In this document: positions 12,781 to 22,800 of the stretch, piece by piece | How positions within the stretch are numbered: position 1 is the first letter of the stretch | Layout of the letters: each line of letters opens with the position of its first letter | DNA from: CAZTTG01 sp964615935 | Lineage (GTDB): Bacteria > Planctomycetota > UBA1135 > GCA-002686595 | Length of the DNA: 64,000 bases | Direction of reading: 5' to 3' | Assembly: GCA_964615935.1 (NCBI GenBank) | Contig: CAZTTG010000009.1 | Span: 1-64,000, forward strand | Program-made: the position numbers and the translations under genes | Notes under the pieces: generated by a model | Databases searched by the model: none | Seen by the model: only the letters and a program-made list of their open reading frames with translations | What the model was told of the DNA's origin: nothing

Positions 12781-14052
12781 ATGACCGCTCCCGAGGACGT
12801 GATCGCCCTGGTCGAGGAGGGCCTGGACGCGCGCTCGCTGCAGGCGCGGTTGCGCCGATGCGATTTCGATGCGGGCGAGGCGGGAGCGCTGGGACACCTC
12901 CACCGGCTGCTCGCCGGGACCTACGCGGACCTGGCGATCCTGGAGGCTCCGGAGGGTCCCTTTCCCCTGGGCGTGCTGCCCCTCTGCCCGGCCGGCGCGC
13001 GGGATCCCGAGCGACTGACCGGCGCCCTGGATCCCACCCGGGAGGAGCCGCCCCGCCTGTGGCCGGAGCTGGTGGAGGCGCTGAAGCGGGGCGGCGCGCC
13101 GATCTGGGACTGCCCGACCTTCTCCCTCACCCGCCTCTGCCGCGACCGCGATGGCGCGGTCGAGAAGATCGAGGCCCGCATCGGGTCCTACTTCGACATG
13201 GTCGCCTCGGCCGGCTACCTGGAGTACGAGTGCCTGGCGGCCCTGAGCCGCTCGCCGGAGTCCCTGTCGCTAGGGGATCTGCCCGCGCGCCGCGCCGCCC
13301 TGTCTCGCCACCGCAGCTCCCTGGAGTGCCTGACCTCCGGCGGCGGGGTGGACGCCGCCCTGGCCATCTCCACCCTGGTGGTGTACGCGCGCGAGGGGAG
13401 CCCCTGGATGCTCCTCGACGTCCGCTCGAGGCGGAAGACCGAGCACGACGAGATCCACCACGTCGTGCCGGCCCTGTACTTCCAGCCCGTCACGGGCACC
13501 TCGGAGCGCGGCCTCGAGGTCGAGTGGAGCGTCCGGCACAACGTCTTCCGGGAGTACCTGGAGGAGATCTTCGGCATGCCCGAGGTGGAGCACGAGCCCG
13601 GGAGCGTCGCGCCGGACTACTTCCTGCGACACCCCAACCTCCTGCTGCTGAAGGAGATGCTGGAGGCGGGCACGGCCGAGCTCCGGGGAGTCGCGCTGGT
13701 GTTCGACCTCCTGAACCACCGGCCGGAGATCTGCACCCTCCTCCTCATCCGGGACCCGTCCTGGTACGAGCGCCAGAGGGACGCCTCGACCGCCGAGCGG
13801 GAGGGCCTGCGACCCCTGGCGGTGGACGATCGCTTCCTCCTGGAGGACAGCGCCCCCCCTCGGATCCACCCCGAGACCGTGGTCAGCCTTCCGATGTCCC
13901 ACCCCGCGTGGGCGCGGGTCGCCCGGCCCTGGCTCATGGCGCCCCCGGGGGCCGGCGCCCTGATCCTCGGATGCCGCGAGGCCGCGCGCAGGCTGGGCGT
14001 GGAGGAGCCCGCCTGGCTCCACCCCTTCGGTCTGCGCGGGCCGGGCTCCTGA
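12781..14052 (+). CDS. Conserved hypothetical protein, possibly Nudix-like
   Basis: A 423-residue soluble protein without signal peptide or membrane segment. I do not recognise the full-length family. The middle (about residues 190-285) contains 'RSRRKTEHDEIHHVVPALYFQPV' split by a turn and then HNVFREYLEEIFGM, which resembles the REx2EExG part of a Nudix box, and the preceding strand pattern fits a degenerate Nudix fold. The glycine and first glutamate of a true Nudix box are not evident, so hydrolase activity is doubtful. It starts 19 bp after the MarC gene and ends 19 bp before the GH20 gene, so co-transcription is possible. Confidence 0.75.
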   Translation: MTAPEDVIALVEEGLDARSLQARLRRCDFDAGEAGALGHLHRLLAGTYADLAILEAPEGPFPLGVLPLCPAGARDPERLTGALDPTREEPPRLWPELVEALKRGGAPIWDCPTFSLTRLCRDRDGAVEKIEARIGSYFDMVASAGYLEYECLAALSRSPESLSLGDLPARRAALSRHRSSLECLTSGGGVDAALAISTLVVYAREGSPWMLLDVRSRRKTEHDEIHHVVPALYFQPVTGTSERGLEVEWSVRHNVFREYLEEIFGMPEVEHEPGSVAPDYFLRHPNLLLLKEMLEAGTAELRGVALVFDLLNHRPEICTLLLIRDPSWYERQRDASTAEREGLRPLAVDDRFLLEDSAPPRIHPETVVSLPMSHPAWARVARPWLMAPPGAGALILGCREAARRLGVEEPAWLHPFGLRGPGS

Positions 14053-14071
14053 TCGAGCGGAGGAGAGCGAG

Positions 14072-16036
14072 ATGATGTACCGTCACGGCCCGATCGCGAT
14101 GGCCATCCCCCTTCTGTTCCTCGCCGGCCTCGTGGCTGGGCCGATGGGCGCCGAGCCGCCGATCCAGGATCGGACCGGCCCACCCTCCATCGTGCCCCTC
14201 CCGGCCGAGATCCGCTGGACCGAGGGCGCCTTCCGGATCGGCGAGCGCACCGCGATCCGGGTCGAGGGGCCGACCGAGGCCGCGGGCCGCCTCCTGGCGG
14301 AGGAGCTCTCGCGGGCATCGGGTCTCGCGATCGGGGTGCTCGAGGCGGAGCCCGGCGATCCGCCCCGCGACTCCATCGGCATCTCGATCCTGGAGTCGCC
14401 GGATGGGCTGGGCCCGGAGGGCTACGCCCTCTCGATCGGGCCCGAGGCGGTGCGGATCTCCGCCTCCGATCCCGCCGGCGCCTTCTGGGCGGTGCAGACG
14501 CTGCGGCAGCTCCTGCCGGTCGAAGCCGCCGGCGCGCGGCCGGACGGGAGCCGCGGCTGCTCCCTGCCCGCGGTGGAGATCCGCGATCGCCCTCGCTTCG
14601 GCTGGCGCGGCCTGATGCTGGACTGCAGCCGGACCTTCCAGTCGATGGACTACCTGCGCCGGACCGTCGACCGGATGGCCCTCTACAAGCTGAACGTCCT
14701 GCACCTGCACCTGACCGACGACCAGGGCTGGCGGCTCGAGATCGAGAAGCGTCCGGCGCTCACCCGCGAGGGTGCGCGCTTCCCCGAGCGCTTCGGCGAG
14801 CCCCAGTCGACCCAGGGCTTCTACTCGCAGGACGAGATACGCGAGCTGGTCCGCTACGCCGCCGAGCGGCACGTGAGCGTCGTGCCCGAGATCGAGATGC
14901 CCGGGCACAGCCTGGCGGCGCTCTCCTGCTACCCGGAGCTCTCGTGCACCGGCGGCCCCTTCGAGATCTACCCCTTCTTCCAGGGCCCGGGCATCACCGA
15001 GGAGATCTTCTGCGCCGGGCGCGAGGAGAGCTTCGAGTTCTTCGCCGACGTGCTCGACGAGGTGGTCGGGATCTTCCCCTCGCCCTTCGTGCACGTGGGC
15101 GGGGACGAGGTGCCCAAGCGGCGCTGGAAGGAGTGCCCCCGCTGCCAGGCGCGCATGCGCGAGGAGGGGCTGGCCGACGTGCACGAGCTGCAGAGCTGGT
15201 TCATCCGCCGGGCCGAGGGCCTGCTCGAGGCCCGCGGCCGGCGCCTGATCGGCTGGGACGAGATCCTGGAGGGGGGACTCGCGCCGCGGGCCGCGGTGAT
15301 GAGCTGGCGGGGCACGGCGGGCGGCATCGCCGCCGCCCGCGCGGGCCACGCGGTGGTGATGAGCCCGACCAGCCACTGCTACTTCGACTACTCCTACCGG
15401 ACCACCAGTACCCGCCGCGTCTTCGACTTCGAGCCCGTCCCCGCGGAGCTGAGCGAGGCCGAGGCGCGGCACGTCCTGGGCCTGCAGGCCAACTTCTGGT
15501 CGCACATCGACCGCGTCCCCGAGCGGGTCGACGCGCAGCTCTTCCCGCGCCTCCTGGCCCTGGCCGAGCGCGCCTGGTCGCCCGCCGCGGCCCGCGACTT
15601 CGCGGCCTTCCGCGAGCGGCTCCTCGATCAGCGCGCCCGCCTGGACGCGCTGGGCGTCCGCTGGCACCTCCCCGCCCTGCTCGAGCCGGCGGGGCGCTGG
15701 ACGCCGGAGGGGACCCCGGAGGGCTTCGAGGAGATGGAGTGGGACGTGGGCGCGGCCGTGGAGGGCGGCGGCTCCCTGAGGGTCCTCTTCCAGTACACGG
15801 GGGGCGCCCACCGGCTGGAGATCCGCCGGGTCGCGCTCCTGCGCGACGGCGAGGAGGTCTCCCGCGACGAGCACGAGGGCGTGACCGGCGCGCGGGACGT
15901 GGACAACCTCTATTCCCTGGAAGTCCCCGCCGGTCACGACGACGCCCGCTGGGTCCTGCGCGCGCTCGCCCGCGGCGGGGGCGGGACGGACTCGAGCGGG
16001 GAGCTCTACCTGCACCTCGGCCGGGGGCAGCCGTGA
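14072..16036 (+). CDS. Secreted beta-N-acetylhexosaminidase, GH20
   Basis: A 654-residue glycoside hydrolase that removes terminal N-acetylglucosamine or N-acetylgalactosamine by substrate-assisted catalysis. A signal peptide covers residues 1 to about 27. The GH20b-type N-terminal domain (about 35-160) is followed by the TIM barrel (about 175-500) with HLHLTDDQGW (about 210), EIEMPGHS, and HVGGDEVPK (about 339-347) holding the catalytic Asp-Glu pair. A C-terminal beta domain of about 120 residues follows. GGAGGAG lies before the ATG. Its TGA overlaps the GTG start of the UroD-like gene, so the two are translationally coupled. Substrate would be chitin fragments, peptidoglycan or another GlcNAc/GalNAc-bearing glycan; the periplasm or outside is the site of action. 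Confidence 0.93.
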   Translation: MMYRHGPIAMAIPLLFLAGLVAGPMGAEPPIQDRTGPPSIVPLPAEIRWTEGAFRIGERTAIRVEGPTEAAGRLLAEELSRASGLAIGVLEAEPGDPPRDSIGISILESPDGLGPEGYALSIGPEAVRISASDPAGAFWAVQTLRQLLPVEAAGARPDGSRGCSLPAVEIRDRPRFGWRGLMLDCSRTFQSMDYLRRTVDRMALYKLNVLHLHLTDDQGWRLEIEKRPALTREGARFPERFGEPQSTQGFYSQDEIRELVRYAAERHVSVVPEIEMPGHSLAALSCYPELSCTGGPFEIYPFFQGPGITEEIFCAGREESFEFFADVLDEVVGIFPSPFVHVGGDEVPKRRWKECPRCQARMREEGLADVHELQSWFIRRAEGLLEARGRRLIGWDEILEGGLAPRAAVMSWRGTAGGIAAARAGHAVVMSPTSHCYFDYSYRTTSTRRVFDFEPVPAELSEAEARHVLGLQANFWSHIDRVPERVDAQLFPRLLALAERAWSPAAARDFAAFRERLLDQRARLDALGVRWHLPALLEPAGRWTPEGTPEGFEEMEWDVGAAVEGGGSLRVLFQYTGGAHRLEIRRVALLRDGEEVSRDEHEGVTGARDVDNLYSLEVPAGHDDARWVLRALARGGGGTDSSGELYLHLGRGQP

Positions 16037-17094
16037 TCTCGATCGAGGCCTCGATCTCCAAGGGCTGGCTCTCGCGGGCCCTGGGCGTCCGCTTCGACCG
16101 GGACTACTACCTCGACCCGCGGCGGCGCCGCGAGATCGACCGGCGCTGCGGGGAATACGCGCGCCGCGAGCTGGCCGATCTGCAGATCGCCTGCACCGAG
16201 TCCAACCTCGGTCGTCGGCGCTGGATCGATCCGGACCAGGTGCTGGTGGGGGGGATCCAGCCCAACCTGATCCTGGGCCTGCTGCTGGGCGCGGAGCTCG
16301 TGGCGCACCCCGAGATGGACGCGGACGTCACCCCCCGGTGCCTGGCCGGCCGGGATCCGGCGGAGCTCCCCGATCCAGAAGAGCTGCTGGCCCACCCGCT
16401 GATGGAGCGCTTCGACGGTCAGATCCAGGCCCTGCTCCGGGACCGATCCGCCGGTCTGCGCCCCATCCCGCCCTTCTTCTGGGACACCTCCGGCCGGGCC
16501 GCGGTCCACGGCGCGCTGACCACCGCGCAGAAGCTGGCGGGCGAGGGGATCTTCGCCGACCTGCTGCTCGACCCCGAACCCTGCCGTCGGCTCCTGGCCT
16601 GGATCGCCGAGGCCTGGATCGCCCTCGTGCGGCACTACTCGCGCCTGGCGGAGACGGCGGTGGACTGCGTGCACGTGGGCGAGTGCTCCGCCTGCCTGGT
16701 GAGCGCGGAGCACTTCGAGGAGTTCGTCTCGCCGACCCTGGCGCGAATCTCGCAGGCCCTGGGGCCGCTGCGCCTGCACTCCTGCGGCTCCAGCGACCAC
16801 CTCCTCGAGCCCATCTCCCGCCTGGAGCGCCTGCAGTCGGTCGACCTGGGGGGGGAGACCTCGGTGGCTCGGGCCCGCGCCGCGCTCGGCCGCGACCTCC
16901 CGATCAGCATCGCCCCCCTGACGAGCGACCTGTCGAGCGATTCCCCGACCGGGATCCTCGCCTGGGCGCGGCGGGCGCTGGAGGGAAACGGGGGCGGGGA
17001 CCTGACCATCCTCTATCATCTGGAGCCCGGCCACCGCCTGGAGGTGGTGCGCGCCCTGCACGCCTTCGTCGCGGGGCACGCGGTGGGGGGCTGA
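16033..17094 (+). CDS. Uroporphyrinogen-decarboxylase-like (URO-D family) protein
   Basis: A 353-residue cytoplasmic protein of the URO-D superfamily. It has the family's TIM-barrel pattern with HVGECSACLVS (about residue 213), 'PLRLHSCGSSDHLLEPI' with the conserved His/Cys pair, and DLGGETSV near the end. True HemE motifs (the N-terminal RQAGR) are absent. The HSCG motif is typical of the methylcobamide:CoM methyltransferase-like branch (MtaA/CmuA), which binds zinc and moves methyl groups. It starts with GTG at 16033, overlapping the stop of the GH20 gene by 4 bases, so its role is probably tied to the sugar released by that enzyme. Demethylation of a methylated sugar is one idea, unproven. 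Confidence 0.85.
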   Translation: MISIEASISKGWLSRALGVRFDRDYYLDPRRRREIDRRCGEYARRELADLQIACTESNLGRRRWIDPDQVLVGGIQPNLILGLLLGAELVAHPEMDADVTPRCLAGRDPAELPDPEELLAHPLMERFDGQIQALLRDRSAGLRPIPPFFWDTSGRAAVHGALTTAQKLAGEGIFADLLLDPEPCRRLLAWIAEAWIALVRHYSRLAETAVDCVHVGECSACLVSAEHFEEFVSPTLARISQALGPLRLHSCGSSDHLLEPISRLERLQSVDLGGETSVARARAALGRDLPISIAPLTSDLSSDSPTGILAWARRALEGNGGGDLTILYHLEPGHRLEVVRALHAFVAGHAVGG

Positions 17095-17439
17095 GCCCGG
17101 GCCGAGGGGCGGGGGAAGCCCGCAGCGGACGCCGCCCGGGGGGGAAGAGAACGGCCTGCGAGCGCCCACGGCGCCGCGCTGAACGACTCCGCGGCCTCGG
17201 CAGCCCTGGCCGCATCGGTCCAGAATCGCCGGAAGCCGCGCCCGGCCTCAAGATGCCGCGTCCAGCCGACCGAGGCAGGGGCACGAGCCTCTCGGAGGCG
17301 CGACACCTCGGGTCCAGTGGGGGGATCCGAGGACGGGAGGCGGAGGCATCGAAGCGGGCGATGGCGGACTCGGCATGCCCTGTCCGGCGGTGGCCTCGGA
17401 TCGAGGCGCGGGGCCGGATCGCCTGCAGGGGAGGGAAGA
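17095..17439 (+). other. Intergenic region before the glycosyltransferase-like gene
   Basis: 345 bp without a supported gene. The frame of the next gene is open through part of it, but the translation is Arg/Gly/Ser-rich and unlike a conserved domain. No hairpin or promoter stands out, apart from the ribosome site GGGGAGGGAAGA at its right end. Confidence 0.5.
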
Positions 17440-18378
17440 GTGGGCATCATCACATCGGATGGATCCGAGGATCCGTGCGCTCCGCGCAGCAGCCATGACG
17501 TCACCATCGTCATTCCGGTCGGATCGCGCGGCGGCTCGCTGGACGAGTGCCTGAGGCGCCTCGCGATCTCGCGACCGCTGCGGTCGATGGGGCAGGTCGA
17601 GGTCATCGTGGTCGACGATGCGAGCGGCGATCGGCGGGACCGGCTGGCCGCGAGGTGGGGGGAGGAGTTCTTCGACCTGGTCGTCCTGCGCCACGGGTCG
17701 CGTCGAGGGCTGGGCACGGCCGCTCGAACCGGCGTCATGGTCGCGCGCGGGCGCCACGTGTTCGTCAGCGACCCGGCCCTGCCCATCGACCTCGGAGAGC
17801 TGCAGCCGCTCGTGGAGACGCTCGAATCGGGCGTGAGCGTCATCGTGCCGTCTCGTGGACTGTCGGGCGCGCGACTCGATCGGGAGCCGGGGTGGCCCCA
17901 GCGGATCTGCGAATGGGTGCTCGGCCTCTTCGCTCGGGCGTTCCTGCGGCCCGGAGTGCGCGATACCCTCGCGGGTCTGATCGGCTTTCGTCGGCACGCC
18001 GCGCGCGCGATCGCACAACGAGCTCGATGCGGGGGGCCGACCTTCACCGCGGAGTGGGTCGCCCTGGCTCAGCTCTTCGGGCTCGAGGTCGTCGAGACCG
18101 CGGCGCACTGGGCGCGTCCGCAGAGCGGGCCCGCGGTGACCGCCGTGGTGCCCTCGGTCCTCGAGCTTGCCCGCCTCGGCCGGCGGCTGGCCACCAAGGA
18201 AGACTGGAAGCCCCTGTCACCGAGTGAAGCGCTCGGAGACACCACCTTCGTGAAGTTCGACCTCACCAGCCTGCGCCGGCGGAGCGCCGAGGGCCGGCGC
18301 GCCCCGGGCGCCGGCGCCGGGGGCATGGCCCCGCCTCGCGTCGGGGCGCGCCGATCCGCTCCTCGGGGACCGGGGTGA
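17440..18378 (+). CDS. Glycosyltransferase family 2-like protein (DPM1/Alg5 type)
   Basis: A 312-residue GT-A-fold protein. VTIVIPVGSRGGSLDECL (from about residue 22) and VEVIVVDDASGD (about 53-63) form the nucleotide-sugar binding start of the family, followed by LGTAARTGVMVARG. The usual DADL metal motif is replaced by SDPALPIDL (about 108), so metal binding may be altered and activity is uncertain. There is no membrane helix; the last 45 residues are Arg/Gly/Pro-rich. I start at the GTG at 17440 because GGGGAGGGAAGA precedes it and the conserved part begins soon after. Its relatives move mannose or glucose to dolichyl or polyprenyl phosphate, or sugars to cell-surface glycans. It is convergent with the GH172 remnant. 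Confidence 0.75.
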   Translation: MGIITSDGSEDPCAPRSSHDVTIVIPVGSRGGSLDECLRRLAISRPLRSMGQVEVIVVDDASGDRRDRLAARWGEEFFDLVVLRHGSRRGLGTAARTGVMVARGRHVFVSDPALPIDLGELQPLVETLESGVSVIVPSRGLSGARLDREPGWPQRICEWVLGLFARAFLRPGVRDTLAGLIGFRRHAARAIAQRARCGGPTFTAEWVALAQLFGLEVVETAAHWARPQSGPAVTAVVPSVLELARLGRRLATKEDWKPLSPSEALGDTTFVKFDLTSLRRRSAEGRRAPGAGAGGMAPPRVGARRSAPRGPG

Positions 18379-18457
18379 ACGACGTGTCTGGAAGCGACGG
18401 GCGGTCGTCTTCATGCCATGCGCCTTCATGCGAGGTCGAGCGGCTCGCGCCCGGCCC

Positions 18458-19661
18458 TCACTGCCGGATGAGGAAGATGTAGTCCAGCCCGAAGAGGTTC
18501 CCGGGAGAGACCTCGGGCCGCGGCTCCAGCGCCTCGATCTCGAGGACGTTCTCGCCCTCGGGGAGATCGAAGCGCCCCAGCTTCGGGTGCAGCCAGTAGA
18601 TCTCGGGCGAGTAGCAGTCCACGGGCTCGCCGGCGGGCGCTCCGTTGAGGCGGAACCCCTGGCGCCCGTGCCGCGGCGACATGCAGAGGTTGAGCTCCAC
18701 CGTGTAGCTCCCCGCCCGCGGCACCGCGAAGCGGACCTCCAGGCGGTCGCCCGGCTCGGCGTCGCGCCAGACCAGGTGCTCGGCCCGCGAGCAGTTGGCC
18801 AGGCGCTCCTTCCCGGCGGTTCCGCCGCTCGCCTCGAACTCGAGGACCTCGCCCTCGAAGGGCTCCAGCATGTCCGCGCGGATGCCGAGATCGACCGGCT
18901 CCAGCCCGAAGCGGTCCACCGGGCGGGGCCCGGGGGAGCCGGGCTCGGCGTACCAGAGGAGGCCGAGGCGGGAGCCGGGCCCGGGCGCGTGAGCGCCCGC
19001 GAGACCCGGATCCGGCTCGCCTCCCAGGACGCCGCCTCCCCGGGATCGAAGGTCTCCACCGCGGTCCCGGCCGCGTAGGTGCGATGGCCGATCTCGTAGT
19101 AGAGCCGGAGGGGCTTCCCTCCCGCGGCCTCCTCGACGGTGATCTTCAGCGACTCCGCGTAGGGGAGCGGCCAGTAGAGGTTACCGCCCGTGCCGCTGAC
19201 GTAGGAGAACGCCGGCCCGAAGGGCGGCACCGAGGCATCGAAGAGCGCCGAGAGCGGCAGCTGGATCCGGGGCACCTCCTCGCCGTCGAAGTGGAAGCGG
19301 GCGGCGTTCGTCCGGGTGGGATTGGCCGACCAGATGCGCGTGACCGCGCCGGGTCCGCGGAGATCGGCGAGGACGTGCTCCCTGCGCCCGTCGGTCGTCT
19401 CGGTGCGCACGTACTGGCCCACGTCGTGGTTGTCGAACCAGGCCGCGCCGCCCTCGTGGCTCCTGCGGCTGTAGCTGCTGGCCGAGGCGCTCGAGAAGAA
19501 CGGCTCGGGCCTCCGCGACAGCTCCTCCAGGTCCACCATCTCCTCGAGGAGACGCTCGACGCCGATCGCCTAGGCGGGGGCCGCGCCCTGCGCCCCGGCG
19601 AGCGGCGCGGCGCACACAGGGCGAGGCACAGCCCGCGGCAGAGTCCCTCATGCTCCCTCAT
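18458..19661 (-). pseudogene. Decayed GH172 (DUF2961) glycosidase gene
   Basis: Pieces of one secreted DUF2961/GH172 protein lie in different frames. It starts at the ATG at 19659-19661 with GGGAGG 9 bases upstream and a signal-like 'GLCRGLCLALCA'. The signal then shifts frame to APLAGAQGAAPA, which runs into a TAG just before AIGVERLLEEMVDLEEL. The N-terminal half of the catalytic domain follows (VGQYVRTE, RIWSANPTRTN, YYEIGHRTYAAGTAVETF). After 'SRIRVSRALT' near 18990 the frame changes again to LGLLWYAEPGSPGPRP and the C-terminal beta domain (DLGIRADMLEPFEGE to LDYIFLIRQ). Roughly 200-250 residues of the core expected between these parts are absent, including most of the active site. GH172 enzymes act on arabinofuranosides or fructose dianhydrides. 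It is broken by at least two frameshifts, one stop and one deletion. Confidence 0.8.
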
Positions 19662-19692
19662 CGTCGTGCACCTCCCGGTTCGAGGACCGGCG

Positions 19693-19721
19693 GGAGTACT
19701 CCACGCGCGCCGCCTTGTCAA
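19693..19721 (-). promoter_or_regulatory. Possible sigma-70 promoter for the GH172 remnant
   Basis: On the minus strand TTGACA (19716-19721) is followed after 17 bases by TACTCC (19693-19698), about 32 bases before the start codon at 19661. The -35 is a perfect consensus, the -10 is poor. Confidence 0.35.
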
Positions 19722-19841
19722 CGATTACAGGAGCCGCGACCCGGGGGGCTCTCGCCGCGCACCTCGACCGCTCCACGCGCTTCCGTGTACCATGCGCTGG
19801 TCTCTGCAGCGTCATCGTTCCCAGGAGAGGAGACTGGACGC

Positions 19842-22800
19842 ATGACCGCCTCGATACTGCTCGCGCGCCTCGTCGGCCTGGCCCTGGCCCTGCCGGTCGC
19901 CCCGGTCTTCGCCGGCGGGGAGCCCCCGCCGGTCGAGGTCCTCTGGCGGGAGACCCTCTCCACGAGGGGCTCGACGCGGGGGACCGCGTACGGGATGAGC
20001 GCCAAGATCATCACCTCGCGGGGGAGGATCTTCGCGGCCTGGCTCGACCACGTCGCCGACGCGCGGATCGCGACCTGCGACCTCGGGGAGGGGACCTGGA
20101 GCGAGCCGCTGCTGCTCGGCCGGGGCGTCGACAACCACAGCGGGCCGGCGCTCACCATGGACTCCGGGGGCTACCTCTACGCGATCTTCGGGCCGCACGG
20201 CCGGGACCCCTTCCAGCTCCGGCGATCGCTGCGCCCCCGCGACGCGAGCGAGTGGTCGCCCGCCGAGCCGGTCGGCGCGAGGGCGACCTATCCCAGCCTG
20301 GCCTGCGGACCGGACGACGCGCTGCACCTCACCTACCGCGGCAACCCGATGCCGGCTCGCCTCATGTACCAGCGGCGGCCCGCGGGCGGCTCTTGGAGCG
20401 AGCCGCGCGAGCTGGTGAGCGCGGACGTGCCCAGCGGCTACACCCAGTACGGCAACCCGCTGGCGGTCGGCGCGGACGGCACGCTCCACCTGGCCTTCCA
20501 CGTCTACGATATGCACCCGGCCGCGGGCAAGGCGGCCGGGTACCTCCGCTCGCGGGACGGCGGCTCGAGTTGGGAGACCGCCGAGGGGCTCGCCGTCGAG
20601 CTGCCCGCCGATCCGTCCACGCCGTGCTTCATCGAGCAGGGAAAGGACCTGGACGTGCGCGCCGGGAGCCTCGCGCTCGACCCGCGGGGGCGCCCCCACG
20701 TGATCGTCCTGCACCGGGGGGCGCAGCCGCAGGACGCGAGGCTGTGGCGGCACGACGGGAGCGCCTGGCGGTCGACCGAGCTCCTGCCCTTCGTCCGCGC
20801 GGCGATGCCCGAGCGCGAGATCGGCGACGGGGCCAGCCTGAGCTTCGACGCGCGGGGGCGGCTGTACGTCGCGCTGGCGGTTCAGACGCCGCCCGGTGGC
20901 TGGGGGCACCCCTCGGGCGAGGTGGTCCTCCTGTGCTCGGACGACGGCGGCGAGAGCTTCGACCTGCTCCCCATCTCCCCGCCCGATCCCGAGCTGCCGG
21001 CCTGGCTTCCGAGCATCGAGCGACCCCACGGCCCCGATCCCCTCGAGGGCGTCCCCTCGCTCCTGTACACCCACGGCGGCCCGGGCGAGGGGGTGACCGG
21101 CGGCGAGGCGACCGAGATCGTCTTCGTGCGCCTCGGCGAGGACCTGGAGGCGGGCTTCCGCTCGCCGCCGGCGGAGGCGCGGCCCTGGGTCTACTGGTTC
21201 TGGGTCAACGGCAACATCACCCGCGAGGGGATCACCGCCGACCTGGAGGCCATGGCCGGGGTCGGCATCGGCGGGGTGCTGATCATGGAGGTGGACATCC
21301 GCACGCCGGCGGGGCCGGCTCCCTTCGGCGGAGGCGCCTGGCGCGAGCTCTTCCGGCACGTCTGCGCGGAGGCGGACCGCCTCGGGCTCGAGGTGGTGAT
21401 GAACAACGACGCCGGCTGGTGCGGCAGCGGCGGGCCGTGGATCCCGCCGGAGCTGTCGATGCAGAAGGTGGTCTGGACGGAGACCGCCTGCACCGGGCCG
21501 AGCCGCTTCGAGGGGGAGCTGCCCCGGCCGGAGGCGGTGCGGGACCACTACCGCGACATCGCCGTGCTGGCCTTCCCCACGCCCGCGGGGGACGCCCGGA
21601 TCACCAACCTGGCGGTGAAGGCCGGCTTCCACGCGGGGATGCCCTCGCTGGCCGTCCCGACGGGCTGGCCCGAGGATCCGGAGGGGGAGGCGATCCCCCG
21701 CGCGGGCCTGCTCGACCTCACGGACGGGATGGACGAGGGCGGCCGCCTGAGCTGGGAGGTGCCCGAGGGCGAGTGGACCCTCCTGCGCTTCGGGCACACG
21801 AGCACCGGCCGCACCAATCACCCCGCGCCCGCTGCGGGGCGGGGCCTGGAGTGCGACAAGCTGAGCGCGGAGGCCGCCGAGGCGCACTTCGACGGCCTGA
21901 TGGGGAAGCTCGTCGACGACGTCGGCCCGCTCACCGGCGAGGCGCTCGTCGGGACGCACATCGACAGCTGGGAGGTGGGGAGCCAGAACTGGACCCCGCG
22001 CTTTCGCGAGGAGTTCCTCCGGCTGCGCGGCTACGACCCCCTGCCGTTCCTCCCGGTGCTCACCGGGCGCATCGTCGATCGCCGGGAGGTCTCCGAGCGC
22101 TTCCTCTGGGACCTGCGGCAGACCGTCTCGGAGCTCCTGCTCGAGAACTACGCGGGCAGGATCCGGGAGCTGGCCCACGAGGAGGGGCTGCGCCTCTCCA
22201 TCGAGGCCTACCACACCTGCCCGACCAACGACATGGCCTACGCCGGCCGCGCGGACGAGCCCATGGGCGAGTTCTGGTCGTGGTGGTGGCCGACGGCCGG
22301 CTACGAGATGTCGTTCAGCTGCACGGAGATGGCCTCCGCGGCGCACGTCTACGGCCGTCGCATCGTCGGCGCCGAGGCCTTCACCGCCACCGACGCGGAG
22401 CGCTGGCAGAGCCACCCCGGATCGATCAAGGCCCTCGGCGACTGGGCCTTCTGCGAGGGGATCAACCGCTTCGTCTTCCACCGCTTTGCCCTGCAGCCCT
22501 GGCCGGATCGGCCGCCGGGCATGTCGATGGGCCCGTGGGGGCTGCACTACGAGCGCACGCAGACCTGGTGGGACTCGTCCGTCGCCTGGCACGAGTACCT
22601 CGCCCGCTGCCAGTTCCTCCTCCGCCAGGGGCTCTTCGTCGCGGACGTCTGCTACCTCGGGCCGGAGGGCGCGCCCCAGTCGATCGCCTTCCAGGACCGC
22701 TTCCTGGCGACTCCCGGAGACGTCTACGTCCCCCGCGAGCGAGGCGGCTATAACTTCGACGCCTGTCCCCCCGAGGCGCTCCTGACGCGGATGTCGGTCG

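Noticed and set aside
16033..17094. HemE (heme biosynthesis) for the URO-D-like genes at 16033 and 24937
   Set aside because: The N-terminal RQAGR-type motif and substrate-site pattern of HemE are missing, and both genes sit with glycosidases.
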